Assembly: GCA_902465015.1 (NCBI GenBank)
Contig: CABQLK010000053.1
Coordinates: 1-13,463, forward strand
Direction: 5' to 3'
Source: an uncultured Collinsella sp.
GTDB lineage: Bacteria; Actinomycetota; Coriobacteriia; Coriobacteriales; Coriobacteriaceae
DNA: 13,463 bases
Shown here: piece by piece, positions 1-6,716 of the stretch
How the letters are laid out: each line of letters starts with the position of its first letter
How positions within the stretch are numbered: position 1 is the first letter of the stretch
Position numbers and translations under genes: made by a program
Notes under the pieces: model-generated
Database searches by the model: none
What the model saw: only the letters and a program-made list of their open reading frames with translations
What the model was told of the DNA's origin: nothing

Positions 1-2
1 TA

Positions 3-31
3 TTGAGAATGAGAATCATCTTTAATACGAT
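3..31 (+). promoter_or_regulatory. Putative sigma-70 promoter with overlapping Fur-like box, upstream of purine permease
   Basis: A -35-like TTGAGA (3-8) and a -10-like TACGAT (26-31) are separated by 17 bp. The spacer region holds GAGAATGAGAATCAT (5-19), which with its right flank to base 23 matches 14 of 19 positions of the classical Fur box. A transcript from here would have a leader of about 80 nt before the permease. The box is at the window edge and could instead serve a gene to the left. Both calls rest on consensus matching only. Confidence 0.4.
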
Positions 32-118
32 ATGCAATGAAGGCACAACCTCAACCCCGCACTGCGTCACAATAGAGCGTTAGATGCGAAAACAACTACT
101 TCGAGGATTGGTGGTCAA

Positions 119-1513
119 ATGACCCAGGAGACGGTTACGAACGGCACTGAAGCCCTGTTCACTCGCGAAGGCATGCCTCCCGTTAAGGAAATGATCCCGT
201 GTGCCCTTCAGCACGTACTGGCATCGTTTGCCGGCATCATTACCCCGGCGGTCATCATGGCCGGCGTCTACGGCTTTAATAGCCAGCAGAGCACCGACAT
301 CATCCAGGTCGCGCTCATTCTTTCGGCGATCGATACGGCCCTTCAGGCCTTCGCTCCCTTCCGTCGCATCGGCGGCGGCCTGCCCATCGTCATGGGCGTT
401 TCGTTCGCGTTCCTGCCGGCCCTGCAGGCCATGGGTGCCTCGGGCTTTAGCTTTGGTGCACTGCTGGGCGGCGAGATCGTCGGCGGCGCCGTCGCGGTCC
501 TCTTTGGTCTGGCCTACAGCAAGATCAAGTGGCTGTTCCCGCCCGTCGTGACCGGTACGGTCATCTTCTCCATCGGCGTTTCGCTGTATCCCACGGCCGT
601 CAAGTATATGGCCGGCGGTATGGGTACGCCGCTATGGGGCACCCCGCAGGCCTGGTGCGTCGCTCTTATCACCTTCGCCGTGGTCTTTGCGCTCGCCAAC
701 TTTGGCAAGGGCACGCTCAAGCTGGGATCCGTGTTCTTTGGCATGATCGTTGGCATGATCGTCTCCATCCCCTTTGGCATGATCGACTTCTCCAGCGTCG
801 CCACCGCTCAGGTCTTCGCCCTTCCCAAGCTCATGCCCTACGCGCTCGAGTTTGATCCCGAGGTCTGCATTACCCTCGCCGTCGTGTTCCCCATGGTTGC
901 TATCCAGGTTATCGGTGACGTCTCCGCCGCCTGCCTGGGCTCCATCGACCGTATGCCCACCGAGCGCGAGCTCTCCGGCGCTATCGTGTCCCAGGGCCTC
1001 ACTTCTATGGTCGGCGGCCTGCTGGGCGGTCTTCCCACCAGCGCCCTTGGCCAGAACGTGGGCATCATCTGCTCCAACAAGGTCGTCAACAAGTGGGTCT
1101 TTGTGATCATCGCGGCCGTCTTTGCCATCGCCGGTCTGTTCCCGCAGCTCTCTGCCGTTCTTTCCGCTATCCCGCAGCCCGTCATCGGCGGCGCGACCGT
1201 CGGCGTCTTTGGCACCATCACCATGAACGGCGTGCGCATGTTCACCCGCGAGGGCCTCACGCAGCGCACTACCACCATCGTCGGTACCTCCGTCGTCTTT
1301 GGCCTGGGTATCTGGATGGCCAGCGGTTGCCTTGCCGGCGAGGGTATGCCCGCCTGGGTGTCCACCGTCATCGGCTCCAATGCCGTAACCCCCACCGCCA
1401 TCATGGCCATTGTCCTTAACCTGATCCTTCCGCAGACGCCGGTCGTGGCTCAGCACATCGATGCCGCCAAGGACGCTGCCGTGGATCTGGTCTTGCCCGA
1501 GAGCAAGAAGTAA
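119..1513 (+). CDS. NAT/NCS2 family purine (uric acid/xanthine) permease
   Basis: Inner-membrane nucleobase transporter of 464 residues, the usual length for the family, hydrophobic throughout and consistent with the 14-helix NAT fold. Family marks are QH at residues 31-32 in the first helix, the Q263-V-I-G-D267 stretch aligning with helix 8 of E. coli XanQ (ETIGD), and the NAT signature QNVGIICSNK at 312-321. The end, AIMAIVLNLILPQ, also matches the XanQ C-terminus. Two positions are unusual: Gln263 stands where XanQ has the substrate-binding Glu272, and Asn320 replaces the Thr of the signature. Start chosen at ATG 119, with GAGG at 103-106 and GGTGG at 110-114 upstream. It heads a cluster with ssnA, ygfK and xdhD, so uric acid or xanthine is the likely substrate; uracil or another oxypurine cannot be excluded. 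The family is certain, the substrate is inferred from neighbours. Confidence 0.9.
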   Translation: MTQETVTNGTEALFTREGMPPVKEMIPCALQHVLASFAGIITPAVIMAGVYGFNSQQSTDIIQVALILSAIDTALQAFAPFRRIGGGLPIVMGVSFAFLPALQAMGASGFSFGALLGGEIVGGAVAVLFGLAYSKIKWLFPPVVTGTVIFSIGVSLYPTAVKYMAGGMGTPLWGTPQAWCVALITFAVVFALANFGKGTLKLGSVFFGMIVGMIVSIPFGMIDFSSVATAQVFALPKLMPYALEFDPEVCITLAVVFPMVAIQVIGDVSAACLGSIDRMPTERELSGAIVSQGLTSMVGGLLGGLPTSALGQNVGIICSNKVVNKWVFVIIAAVFAIAGLFPQLSAVLSAIPQPVIGGATVGVFGTITMNGVRMFTREGLTQRTTTIVGTSVVFGLGIWMASGCLAGEGMPAWVSTVIGSNAVTPTAIMAIVLNLILPQTPVVAQHIDAAKDAAVDLVLPESKK

Positions 1514-1709
1514 CCAATTCGGTGCTATTCGTCGGCGGACGCATCGCCTCGTCCGCCGACGCCATGCGGCGCCAAGCCGCACTTCAAAGGGCTTGTCCCT
1601 TTGGTGAAGCGTTGACGGGAGAGGGCCCGTTTCCGGTGTAGGCCGGCGCTTCGCACTTCCGCCATGTCAGAGGTGTCAAACCCCGCCTCTGATGTTGAAG
1701 GGAGCATTT
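1514..1709 (+). other. Structured intergenic region between permease and ssnA (four or five hairpins)
   Basis: The 196-bp gap holds a chain of inverted repeats. GTCGGCGGAC (1531-1540) pairs perfectly with GTCCGCCGAC (1551-1560) across a 10-nt loop. GCGGC/GCCGC pair at 1566-1580. AAAGGG/CCCTTT pair at 1586-1602 with a 5-nt loop, extended by CTTC (1582-1585)/GAAG (1606-1609) past a small bulge. ACGGG/CCCGT pair at 1615-1630. TCAGAGG (1667-1673)/CCTCTGA (1686-1692) lies just before the ssnA ribosome binding site. No stem has a run of T after it, so these are not ordinary intrinsic terminators. They may stabilise or process the transcript, or control ssnA translation. No known riboswitch class is recognised. 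Confidence 0.6.
1698..1704 (+). promoter_or_regulatory. Ribosome binding site that decides the ssnA start
   Basis: AAGGGAG at 1698-1704 ends 5 nt before ATG 1710. An in-frame ATG at 1692 lies upstream of this site and inside the 1667-1692 hairpin, has no Shine-Dalgarno of its own, and would add six residues not expected in the family. ATG 1710 is therefore preferred. Confidence 0.75.
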
Positions 1710-3065
1710 ATGCTTCTGGTCGCTAACGGTTCCGTCTTTACCCGCAACGCTCAGACTCCGTTCATTCCCAACGGTGCAGTCGCTATTGACGGAGATACGA
1801 TCGTCGAAGTGGGCCCCGAGCGCGAGCTCAAGGCCAAGTACCCGGATGCCGAGTACGTCGACGCCCAGGGCAACCTCATCATGCCCGGACTTATCAACTG
1901 CCACACCCACATCTACTCGGGTCTGGCCCGCGGCCTTGCCATTAAGGGCTGCAACCCCACCAACTTCCTGGAGAATCTTGAGCAGCAGTGGTGGAAGATC
2001 GACGACAACCTGACGCTCGACGGCACCAAGGCCAGCGCCTATGCCACGATTTTGGACTCCATCCGTGATGGCGTCACCACGATCTTCGATCACCATGCGA
2101 GCTTCTGCGAGATCCCGGGAAGCCTCTTTACCATTAAGGATGCAGCTCAGGAGCTGGGCATGCGTTCGTGCCTGTGCTACGAGGTCTCCGATCGCCGCGG
2201 CCAGGAAAAGTGCGACCAGGCCATTGCCGAGAACGCCGAATTTGCCCAGTGGGCCGCCAAGGAGCGTCGCGATAACGACAACCACATGATCGCCGCCATG
2301 TTTGGCGGACATGCTACCTTTACGCTTTCGGACGAGACCATGGATAAGATGGCCGAGGCCAACAACGGCCTGACCGGCTTCCACATCCATGTGTGCGAGG
2401 GCATGAACGACGTGTGGGATTCCCGCCTCAACCGCGGTGGTATCAGCCCCGTCGAGCGCCTGCTACAGCACAACCTGCTGGGTCCCGACACCATGCTCGG
2501 CCACTGCATCCACGTGACGCCTGCCGAGATGGATATCGTCAAGGAGTCCGGCACTTGGCTGGTCAACAACCCCGAATCCAATATGGGCAACGCCGTGGGC
2601 TGCGCCCCCGTGCTCGAGTTCTTCCGCCGCGGCATCCCCGTGTGCATGGGCACCGACGCCTACACCCACGATATGCTCGAGAGCCTTAAGGTCTTCCTGA
2701 TTATTCAGCGCCACAACGCCGCCATGCCCAACGTGGGCTGGTGCGAGGCCATGACGATGCTGTTCGAGAACAACGCCAAGATGGCGAGCAAGTACTTCGA
2801 TCGCAAGCTCGGTGTGCTCGAGGCTGGCGCTGCCGCCGACGTTATCGTTATGGACTACAAGCCCTTTACGCCGCTGAGCGAGGAGAACATCGACGGTCAC
2901 ATGCTCTTTGGCATGATGGGCAAAAACTGCCGCACCACCATCATCAACGGCCGCGTCCTGTACAAGGATCGCGAGTTCGTTGGCATTGATGAGGAAAAGA
3001 TCAACGCGTGGACCATGGCTGAGTCCAAGAAGCTCTGGAGCACGCTCAACGATCGCGCCTACTAA
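1710..3065 (+). CDS. ssnA: SsnA-type metal-dependent amidohydrolase (purine catabolism)
   Basis: Predicted cytoplasmic zinc- or iron-dependent hydrolase of the ATZ/TRZ/guanine-deaminase branch of the amidohydrolase superfamily, 451 residues (E. coli SsnA is about 442). Visible metal and catalytic residues are the HxH pair H65/H67 in NCHTH, H201 (substrate-side His in GGHATFTLS), H227 and E230 in HIHVCEG, H265 in LGHCIHV, and D316 in MGTDAYTH. The N- and C-terminal beta strands (LLVANGSVF; ADVIVMDY; TTIINGRVL) form the small domain typical of the superfamily. SsnA belongs to the anaerobic uric acid degradation cluster described in gut bacteria together with ygfK and xdhD, and the same partners follow here. 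It probably opens a ring or deaminates an oxypurine-derived intermediate; the exact substrate cannot be read from sequence. A guanine deaminase or chlorohydrolase-like role is the alternative. Confidence 0.88.
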   Translation: MLLVANGSVFTRNAQTPFIPNGAVAIDGDTIVEVGPERELKAKYPDAEYVDAQGNLIMPGLINCHTHIYSGLARGLAIKGCNPTNFLENLEQQWWKIDDNLTLDGTKASAYATILDSIRDGVTTIFDHHASFCEIPGSLFTIKDAAQELGMRSCLCYEVSDRRGQEKCDQAIAENAEFAQWAAKERRDNDNHMIAAMFGGHATFTLSDETMDKMAEANNGLTGFHIHVCEGMNDVWDSRLNRGGISPVERLLQHNLLGPDTMLGHCIHVTPAEMDIVKESGTWLVNNPESNMGNAVGCAPVLEFFRRGIPVCMGTDAYTHDMLESLKVFLIIQRHNAAMPNVGWCEAMTMLFENNAKMASKYFDRKLGVLEAGAAADVIVMDYKPFTPLSEENIDGHMLFGMMGKNCRTTIINGRVLYKDREFVGIDEEKINAWTMAESKKLWSTLNDRAY

Positions 3066-3213
3066 TTACAAGTAGATTCACGCGCGCCGGATGTTTCGCC
3101 GCATCCGACGCGCGTATAGGCGACCTCCGCGGGGTCGCCGGCGCTGTGCTAGCGCTACACCGTATTTGCGCCCGCCGCGCGGTCTCGCCGGGCGTTACAG
3201 AGAGGAGCTCATT
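3066..3213 (+). other. Structured intergenic region between ssnA and ygfK (four hairpins)
   Basis: Four consecutive inverted repeats fill this 148-bp gap. The largest pairs ACGCGCG (3080-3086) with CGCGCGT (3109-3115) and CGGATG (3088-3093) with CATCCG (3102-3107), with one C/A mismatch and an 8-nt loop. Next come GGCGACC (3119-3125)/GGTCGCC (3133-3139), GCGCT (3141-3145)/AGCGC (3151-3155), and CGCCCG (3169-3174)/CGGGCG (3189-3194). None is followed by a T-tract. The SD AGAGGAG (3201-3207) for ygfK lies after the last stem. The layout resembles the permease-ssnA gap and suggests RNA processing, differential stability or attenuation inside one transcript. Confidence 0.6.
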
Positions 3214-6213
3214 ATGAGCGACATCATGAGGCCGATCCCGTTTTCGCAGCTGATGAACTGGATCATCGAGGAGCACAAGACTCAGGGCGCCGTCTTTGGC
3301 GTGCGCAAGATGGTCACGACCAACCAGGAGGGCGCGCTTCCCATTTTTGACGAGCGCATCGAGACTCCGTTTGGCCCGGCCGCCGGCCCCAACACGCAGC
3401 TTGCCCAGAACATCGTGGCATCCTACGTGGCCGGTTCCCGCTTCTTTGAGCTTAAGACCGTTCAGGTTATGGACGGCGAGGAGCTCTCCAAGTGTGTGAA
3501 CAAGCCCTGCATTGTGGCGCAGGACGAGTGCTACAACTGCGAGTGGTCGACCGAGCTCGAGGTTCCGCAGGCTTTTGCCGAGTACGTGAAGGCATGGTTC
3601 GCCTGCCACCTCATCGCTCGCGAGTACGGCCTGGGCAGCCCGGACGGCTTTGTCTTTAACATGTCCGTGGGCTATGACCTGGAGGGCATCAAGAGCCCCA
3701 AGGTCGACGCCTACATCGAGGGCATGAAGGACGCCAGCGGCTCTGACGTCTGGAACGAGTGCCGCGCATGGGCGCTCGCCAACCTGGACAAGTTTGAGCA
3801 TGTCGACGCCGCGTTTGTCGAGTCCATCCCGGCACGCGTTTCCAACTCCATCACCGAGTCCACCCTGCACGGCTGCCCGCCGGCGGAGATCGAGCGCATC
3901 GCGACCTATCTGATCACCGAGAAGGGCCTCAACACCTACATCAAGTGCAACCCCACGCTGCTGGGCTATGAGTTTGCCCGCCAGCGTCTGAACGAGCTGG
4001 GCTTTGACTACATCGTCTTCGATGACACGCACTTCCGCGAGGACCTGCAGTGGGCCGATGCCGTGCCTATGTTCGAGCGCCTGATTGCCCTGTGCGCCGA
4101 GCGCGGTCTAGAGTTTGGCGTCAAGCTCACCAACACCTTCCCCGTCGACGTGACGAGAAACGAGCTGCCTTCCACCGAGATGTACATGTCTGGCCGTTCG
4201 CTGTTCTCGCTGACCATCGAGGCTGCCCGCCGCATTACCGAGCAGTTTGACGGTAAGCTGCGCATCAGTTACTCCGGTGGCGCCACGGCCTACAACATTC
4301 GCGCCCTGTATGATGCCGGCATTTGGCCCGTCACCCTGGCGACCGACGTGCTCAAGCCCGGTGGCTACGAGCGCTTTAGCCAGATGGCCGGCGAGTTTGC
4401 CGATCTGGCCGGCAAGCCGTTCGCGGGCGTCTCTCTCGACGCCGTGACCGCGATCCAGACCGACTCGCTCACCAACCCGCTCTACAAGAAGCCGCTGCGC
4501 CCGCTGCCCGACCGCAAAGTCGCCGGCAAGAGCCCGCTTTCCGACTGCTTTACCACGCCGTGCCGTACGAGCTGCCCCATTCAGCAGGACATTCCCGCCT
4601 ACTTGGCGGCTGTTGACGAGGGCCGCTACGAGGACGCACTCAACATCATCATCGAGCGCAACGCCCTGCCGTTCATTACCGGCACCATCTGCCCGCATCC
4701 CTGCGGCCGTGCCTGCGAGCGTGCGTTCTACGAGCCCGAGGGCGCCCAGATTCGCGCCAGCAAGCTCAAGGCCGCCCGCGAGGCCATGACCGCCGTGCTG
4801 CCCAAGCTGCGCGCCCAGGCCATCGCCAACGACGGCGAGCACAACGTTGCCGTTATCGGCGGCGGCCCGGCCGGACTGGCGACGGCGTTCTTCCTGACGC
4901 GCGCCGGCGTGCCCGTCACCATCTTTGAGGCCCGCGACTCGCTCGGCGGCGTGGTCCGTCACGTGATCCCCGAGTTCCGTATCGCCAGCGACGATATCTC
5001 CCACGACGCCGAGCTCTGCCTGGCCTTTGGCGCCAAGGTGCAGCTCAATGCTCGCGTGGAGTCCATCGACGAGCTCAAGGCCCAGGGCTTTACCGACGTG
5101 GTCGTGGCCACCGGTGCCTGGATGCCCGGCTCTGCGGGCCTGGGAGAGGGTGCCGAGCTCGATGTGCTGGAGTTCCTCGAGGCCGCCAAGAAGGGCGAGA
5201 AGCTCGAGCTGGGCGAGGACGTCGTAGTCATTGGCGCCGGCAACACCGCCATGGATGCGGCCCGCGTGGCCAAGCGCCTGGCTGGTGTGAAGAACGTGCG
5301 CCTGGTGTATCGCCGCACCAAGAAGCAGATGCCCGCCGACGAGGAAGAGCTCGATCTTGCTCTTGCCGACGGCGTTGAGTTCTGCGAGCTGCTGGCGCCC
5401 AAGGCACTCAACGGCGCCGTGCTGACCTGCGACGTTATGGAGCTTGGCGAGCCGGATGCAAGCGGCCGTCGCAGCCCTGTCGCCACGGGTGAGACCGTCG
5501 AGCTTCCCGCCACCACGGTGATCTGCGCCGTTGGCGAGGGCATCGATGCCAGCCTGTACGATGCCGCGGGCGTCGAGCACGACCGTCGCGGCCGCCTTGC
5601 CGCCACCTCCACCGGCGTCGAGGGCGTCTGGGCTGCAGGTGACTGCCGTCGCGGTCCTGCCACCGTGGTCGAGGCCATCGCCGACGCCGCCGAGGTCGCC
5701 CGTGCCATCGCCGGCGTGGACTTTAACAAGTACGCCGATTGCAACGAGCAGGCTGGCCGCGAGGACACTTGCTACGAGCGCAAGGGGTCGCTGTGCCGCG
5801 ACAAGCGCAACTGCACCAAGACCCGCTGCCTGGGCTGCGGCTCGGTATGCGAGGTCTGCTGCGACGTGTGCCCCAACCGCGCCAACGTGGCAATTAAGGT
5901 GCCGGGCCTGGCCAAGCATCAGGTCGTCCACGTCGACGGCATGTGCAACGAGTGCGGCAACTGCGCCGTGTTCTGCCCCTACCAGGAGGGCCGTCCCTAC
6001 AAGGACAAGCTCACCCTGTTCTGGAGCGAGGAGGACATGGAGAACTCCGAGAATGAGGGCTTCCTGGCCGTGGACGAGGACCACTTTAAGGTCCGCGTCG
6101 CCGGCACGGTCCGCACCGTCTCGGTCGATGCCGTCAACACCGGTCTTCCCGAGGCCGTCCGCCTGACCATCAGGGCTGTGCGCGACAACTATTCGTACCT
6201 TCTTAAGAAATAG
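3214..6213 (+). CDS. ygfK: YgfK-type Fe-S/flavin oxidoreductase ("putative selenate reductase subunit"), purine catabolism
   Basis: Predicted cytoplasmic multi-domain electron-transfer enzyme, 999 residues (E. coli YgfK is about 1032). Residues 1 to about 430 resemble a dihydroorotate/dihydropyrimidine dehydrogenase barrel, with ISYSGG at 351-356. A GltD-like Fe-S region follows: C445, C450, C454 and CPHPCGRAC with C493, C497, C501. The FAD Rossmann motif VIGGGPAG is at 547-554, the NAD(P)H motif VIGAGN at 672-677 and the terminal FAD motif GVWAAGD at 804-810. The tail carries ferredoxin-like cysteines (C872, C875, C879, C882/C883, C886-P and C911, C914, C917, C921-P). Start set at ATG 3214 after AGAGGAG; the upstream ATG 3091 lies inside a hairpin and would add an Arg-rich 41-residue stretch. 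It probably exchanges electrons between NAD(P)H and the XdhD molybdenum enzyme through the ferredoxin encoded next. The old selenate reductase name reflects E. coli genetics, not a proven activity here. Confidence 0.9.
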   Translation: MSDIMRPIPFSQLMNWIIEEHKTQGAVFGVRKMVTTNQEGALPIFDERIETPFGPAAGPNTQLAQNIVASYVAGSRFFELKTVQVMDGEELSKCVNKPCIVAQDECYNCEWSTELEVPQAFAEYVKAWFACHLIAREYGLGSPDGFVFNMSVGYDLEGIKSPKVDAYIEGMKDASGSDVWNECRAWALANLDKFEHVDAAFVESIPARVSNSITESTLHGCPPAEIERIATYLITEKGLNTYIKCNPTLLGYEFARQRLNELGFDYIVFDDTHFREDLQWADAVPMFERLIALCAERGLEFGVKLTNTFPVDVTRNELPSTEMYMSGRSLFSLTIEAARRITEQFDGKLRISYSGGATAYNIRALYDAGIWPVTLATDVLKPGGYERFSQMAGEFADLAGKPFAGVSLDAVTAIQTDSLTNPLYKKPLRPLPDRKVAGKSPLSDCFTTPCRTSCPIQQDIPAYLAAVDEGRYEDALNIIIERNALPFITGTICPHPCGRACERAFYEPEGAQIRASKLKAAREAMTAVLPKLRAQAIANDGEHNVAVIGGGPAGLATAFFLTRAGVPVTIFEARDSLGGVVRHVIPEFRIASDDISHDAELCLAFGAKVQLNARVESIDELKAQGFTDVVVATGAWMPGSAGLGEGAELDVLEFLEAAKKGEKLELGEDVVVIGAGNTAMDAARVAKRLAGVKNVRLVYRRTKKQMPADEEELDLALADGVEFCELLAPKALNGAVLTCDVMELGEPDASGRRSPVATGETVELPATTVICAVGEGIDASLYDAAGVEHDRRGRLAATSTGVEGVWAAGDCRRGPATVVEAIADAAEVARAIAGVDFNKYADCNEQAGREDTCYERKGSLCRDKRNCTKTRCLGCGSVCEVCCDVCPNRANVAIKVPGLAKHQVVHVDGMCNECGNCAVFCPYQEGRPYKDKLTLFWSEEDMENSENEGFLAVDEDHFKVRVAGTVRTVSVDAVNTGLPEAVRLTIRAVRDNYSYLLKK

Positions 6214-6224
6214 GCGAGTCTCTT

Positions 6225-6704
6225 ATGGCCAAATCCATTCAACATAACGTGGCCTACGTTGCCTGCGGAAGCGGTTGCGCCTCCGCAGGCGGCGACGCCC
6301 GCTGCAGCGAAGGCTGCATTGGCTGTGGCGCCTGCGTTACGGCCTGCCCCCACGGTGCCATCGCACTGGTCGACGGCGTCGCCCGCGTGGACCGCTCCAA
6401 GTGCACGGGCTGTGGCCTGTGCGGCATGGCGTGCCCGCAGCGCGTGATTGCCTTCGTTCCCGGCTACCAGAACATCCTGGTGCGCTGCAACAACACCGAT
6501 AAGGGCGCCATTGCCCGCAAGATCTGCGACACGAGCTGCATCGGTTGCGGCGTGTGCGCCAAAAAGTGCCCCGCCGGCGCTATCCGCATCGAGGACAACT
6601 GCGCTCATATCGACGGCGCGGACTGCCTGTCGTGTGGCATGTGCGCCGTCGTCTGCCCGCATGGCGCCATCCACGACCGAACCGGCATCGCCGCTGGCGT
6701 GTAG
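6225..6704 (+). CDS. Four-cluster [4Fe-4S] ferredoxin, similar to the C-terminal half of RnfB
   Basis: Small predicted cytoplasmic electron carrier of 159 residues. It has four complete CxxCxxCxxxCP motifs: C31/C34/C37/C41, C60/C63/C66/C70, C105/C108/C111/C115 and C134/C137/C140/C144, enough for four [4Fe-4S] clusters. Extra cysteines at 14, 18, 27, 88, 101 and 126 and the order of the motifs (two pairs separated by a VRCNNTDKG linker) follow the C-terminal part of RnfB. There is no membrane anchor and no RnfB N-terminal part. ATG 6225 is 11 bp after the ygfK stop and the xdhD start follows 12 bp after this stop, so the three are almost certainly co-translated. The SD is weak (GGCGAG, 6213-6218), which suggests coupling to ygfK. 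Its position between the flavin and molybdenum enzymes makes it the likely wire between them. Confidence 0.88.
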   Translation: MAKSIQHNVAYVACGSGCASAGGDARCSEGCIGCGACVTACPHGAIALVDGVARVDRSKCTGCGLCGMACPQRVIAFVPGYQNILVRCNNTDKGAIARKICDTSCIGCGVCAKKCPAGAIRIEDNCAHIDGADCLSCGMCAVVCPHGAIHDRTGIAAGV

Positions 6705-6716
6705 AAGGGAATCACC

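Noticed and set aside
1531..1560. Terminator after the permease gene
   Set aside because: The stem is perfect but has a 10-nt loop and no following T-tract, and co-oriented genes of the same pathway follow.
3091..3213. Upstream ATG giving a ygfK product 41 residues longer
   Set aside because: The ATG lies inside a strong hairpin, the added stretch is Arg/Pro-rich low complexity, and ATG 3214 has a good SD.
4108..6084. Long minus-strand open frame opposite ygfK
   Set aside because: Same shadow effect; no family features, and the plus-strand protein has complete FAD, NAD(P)H and Fe-S motifs.
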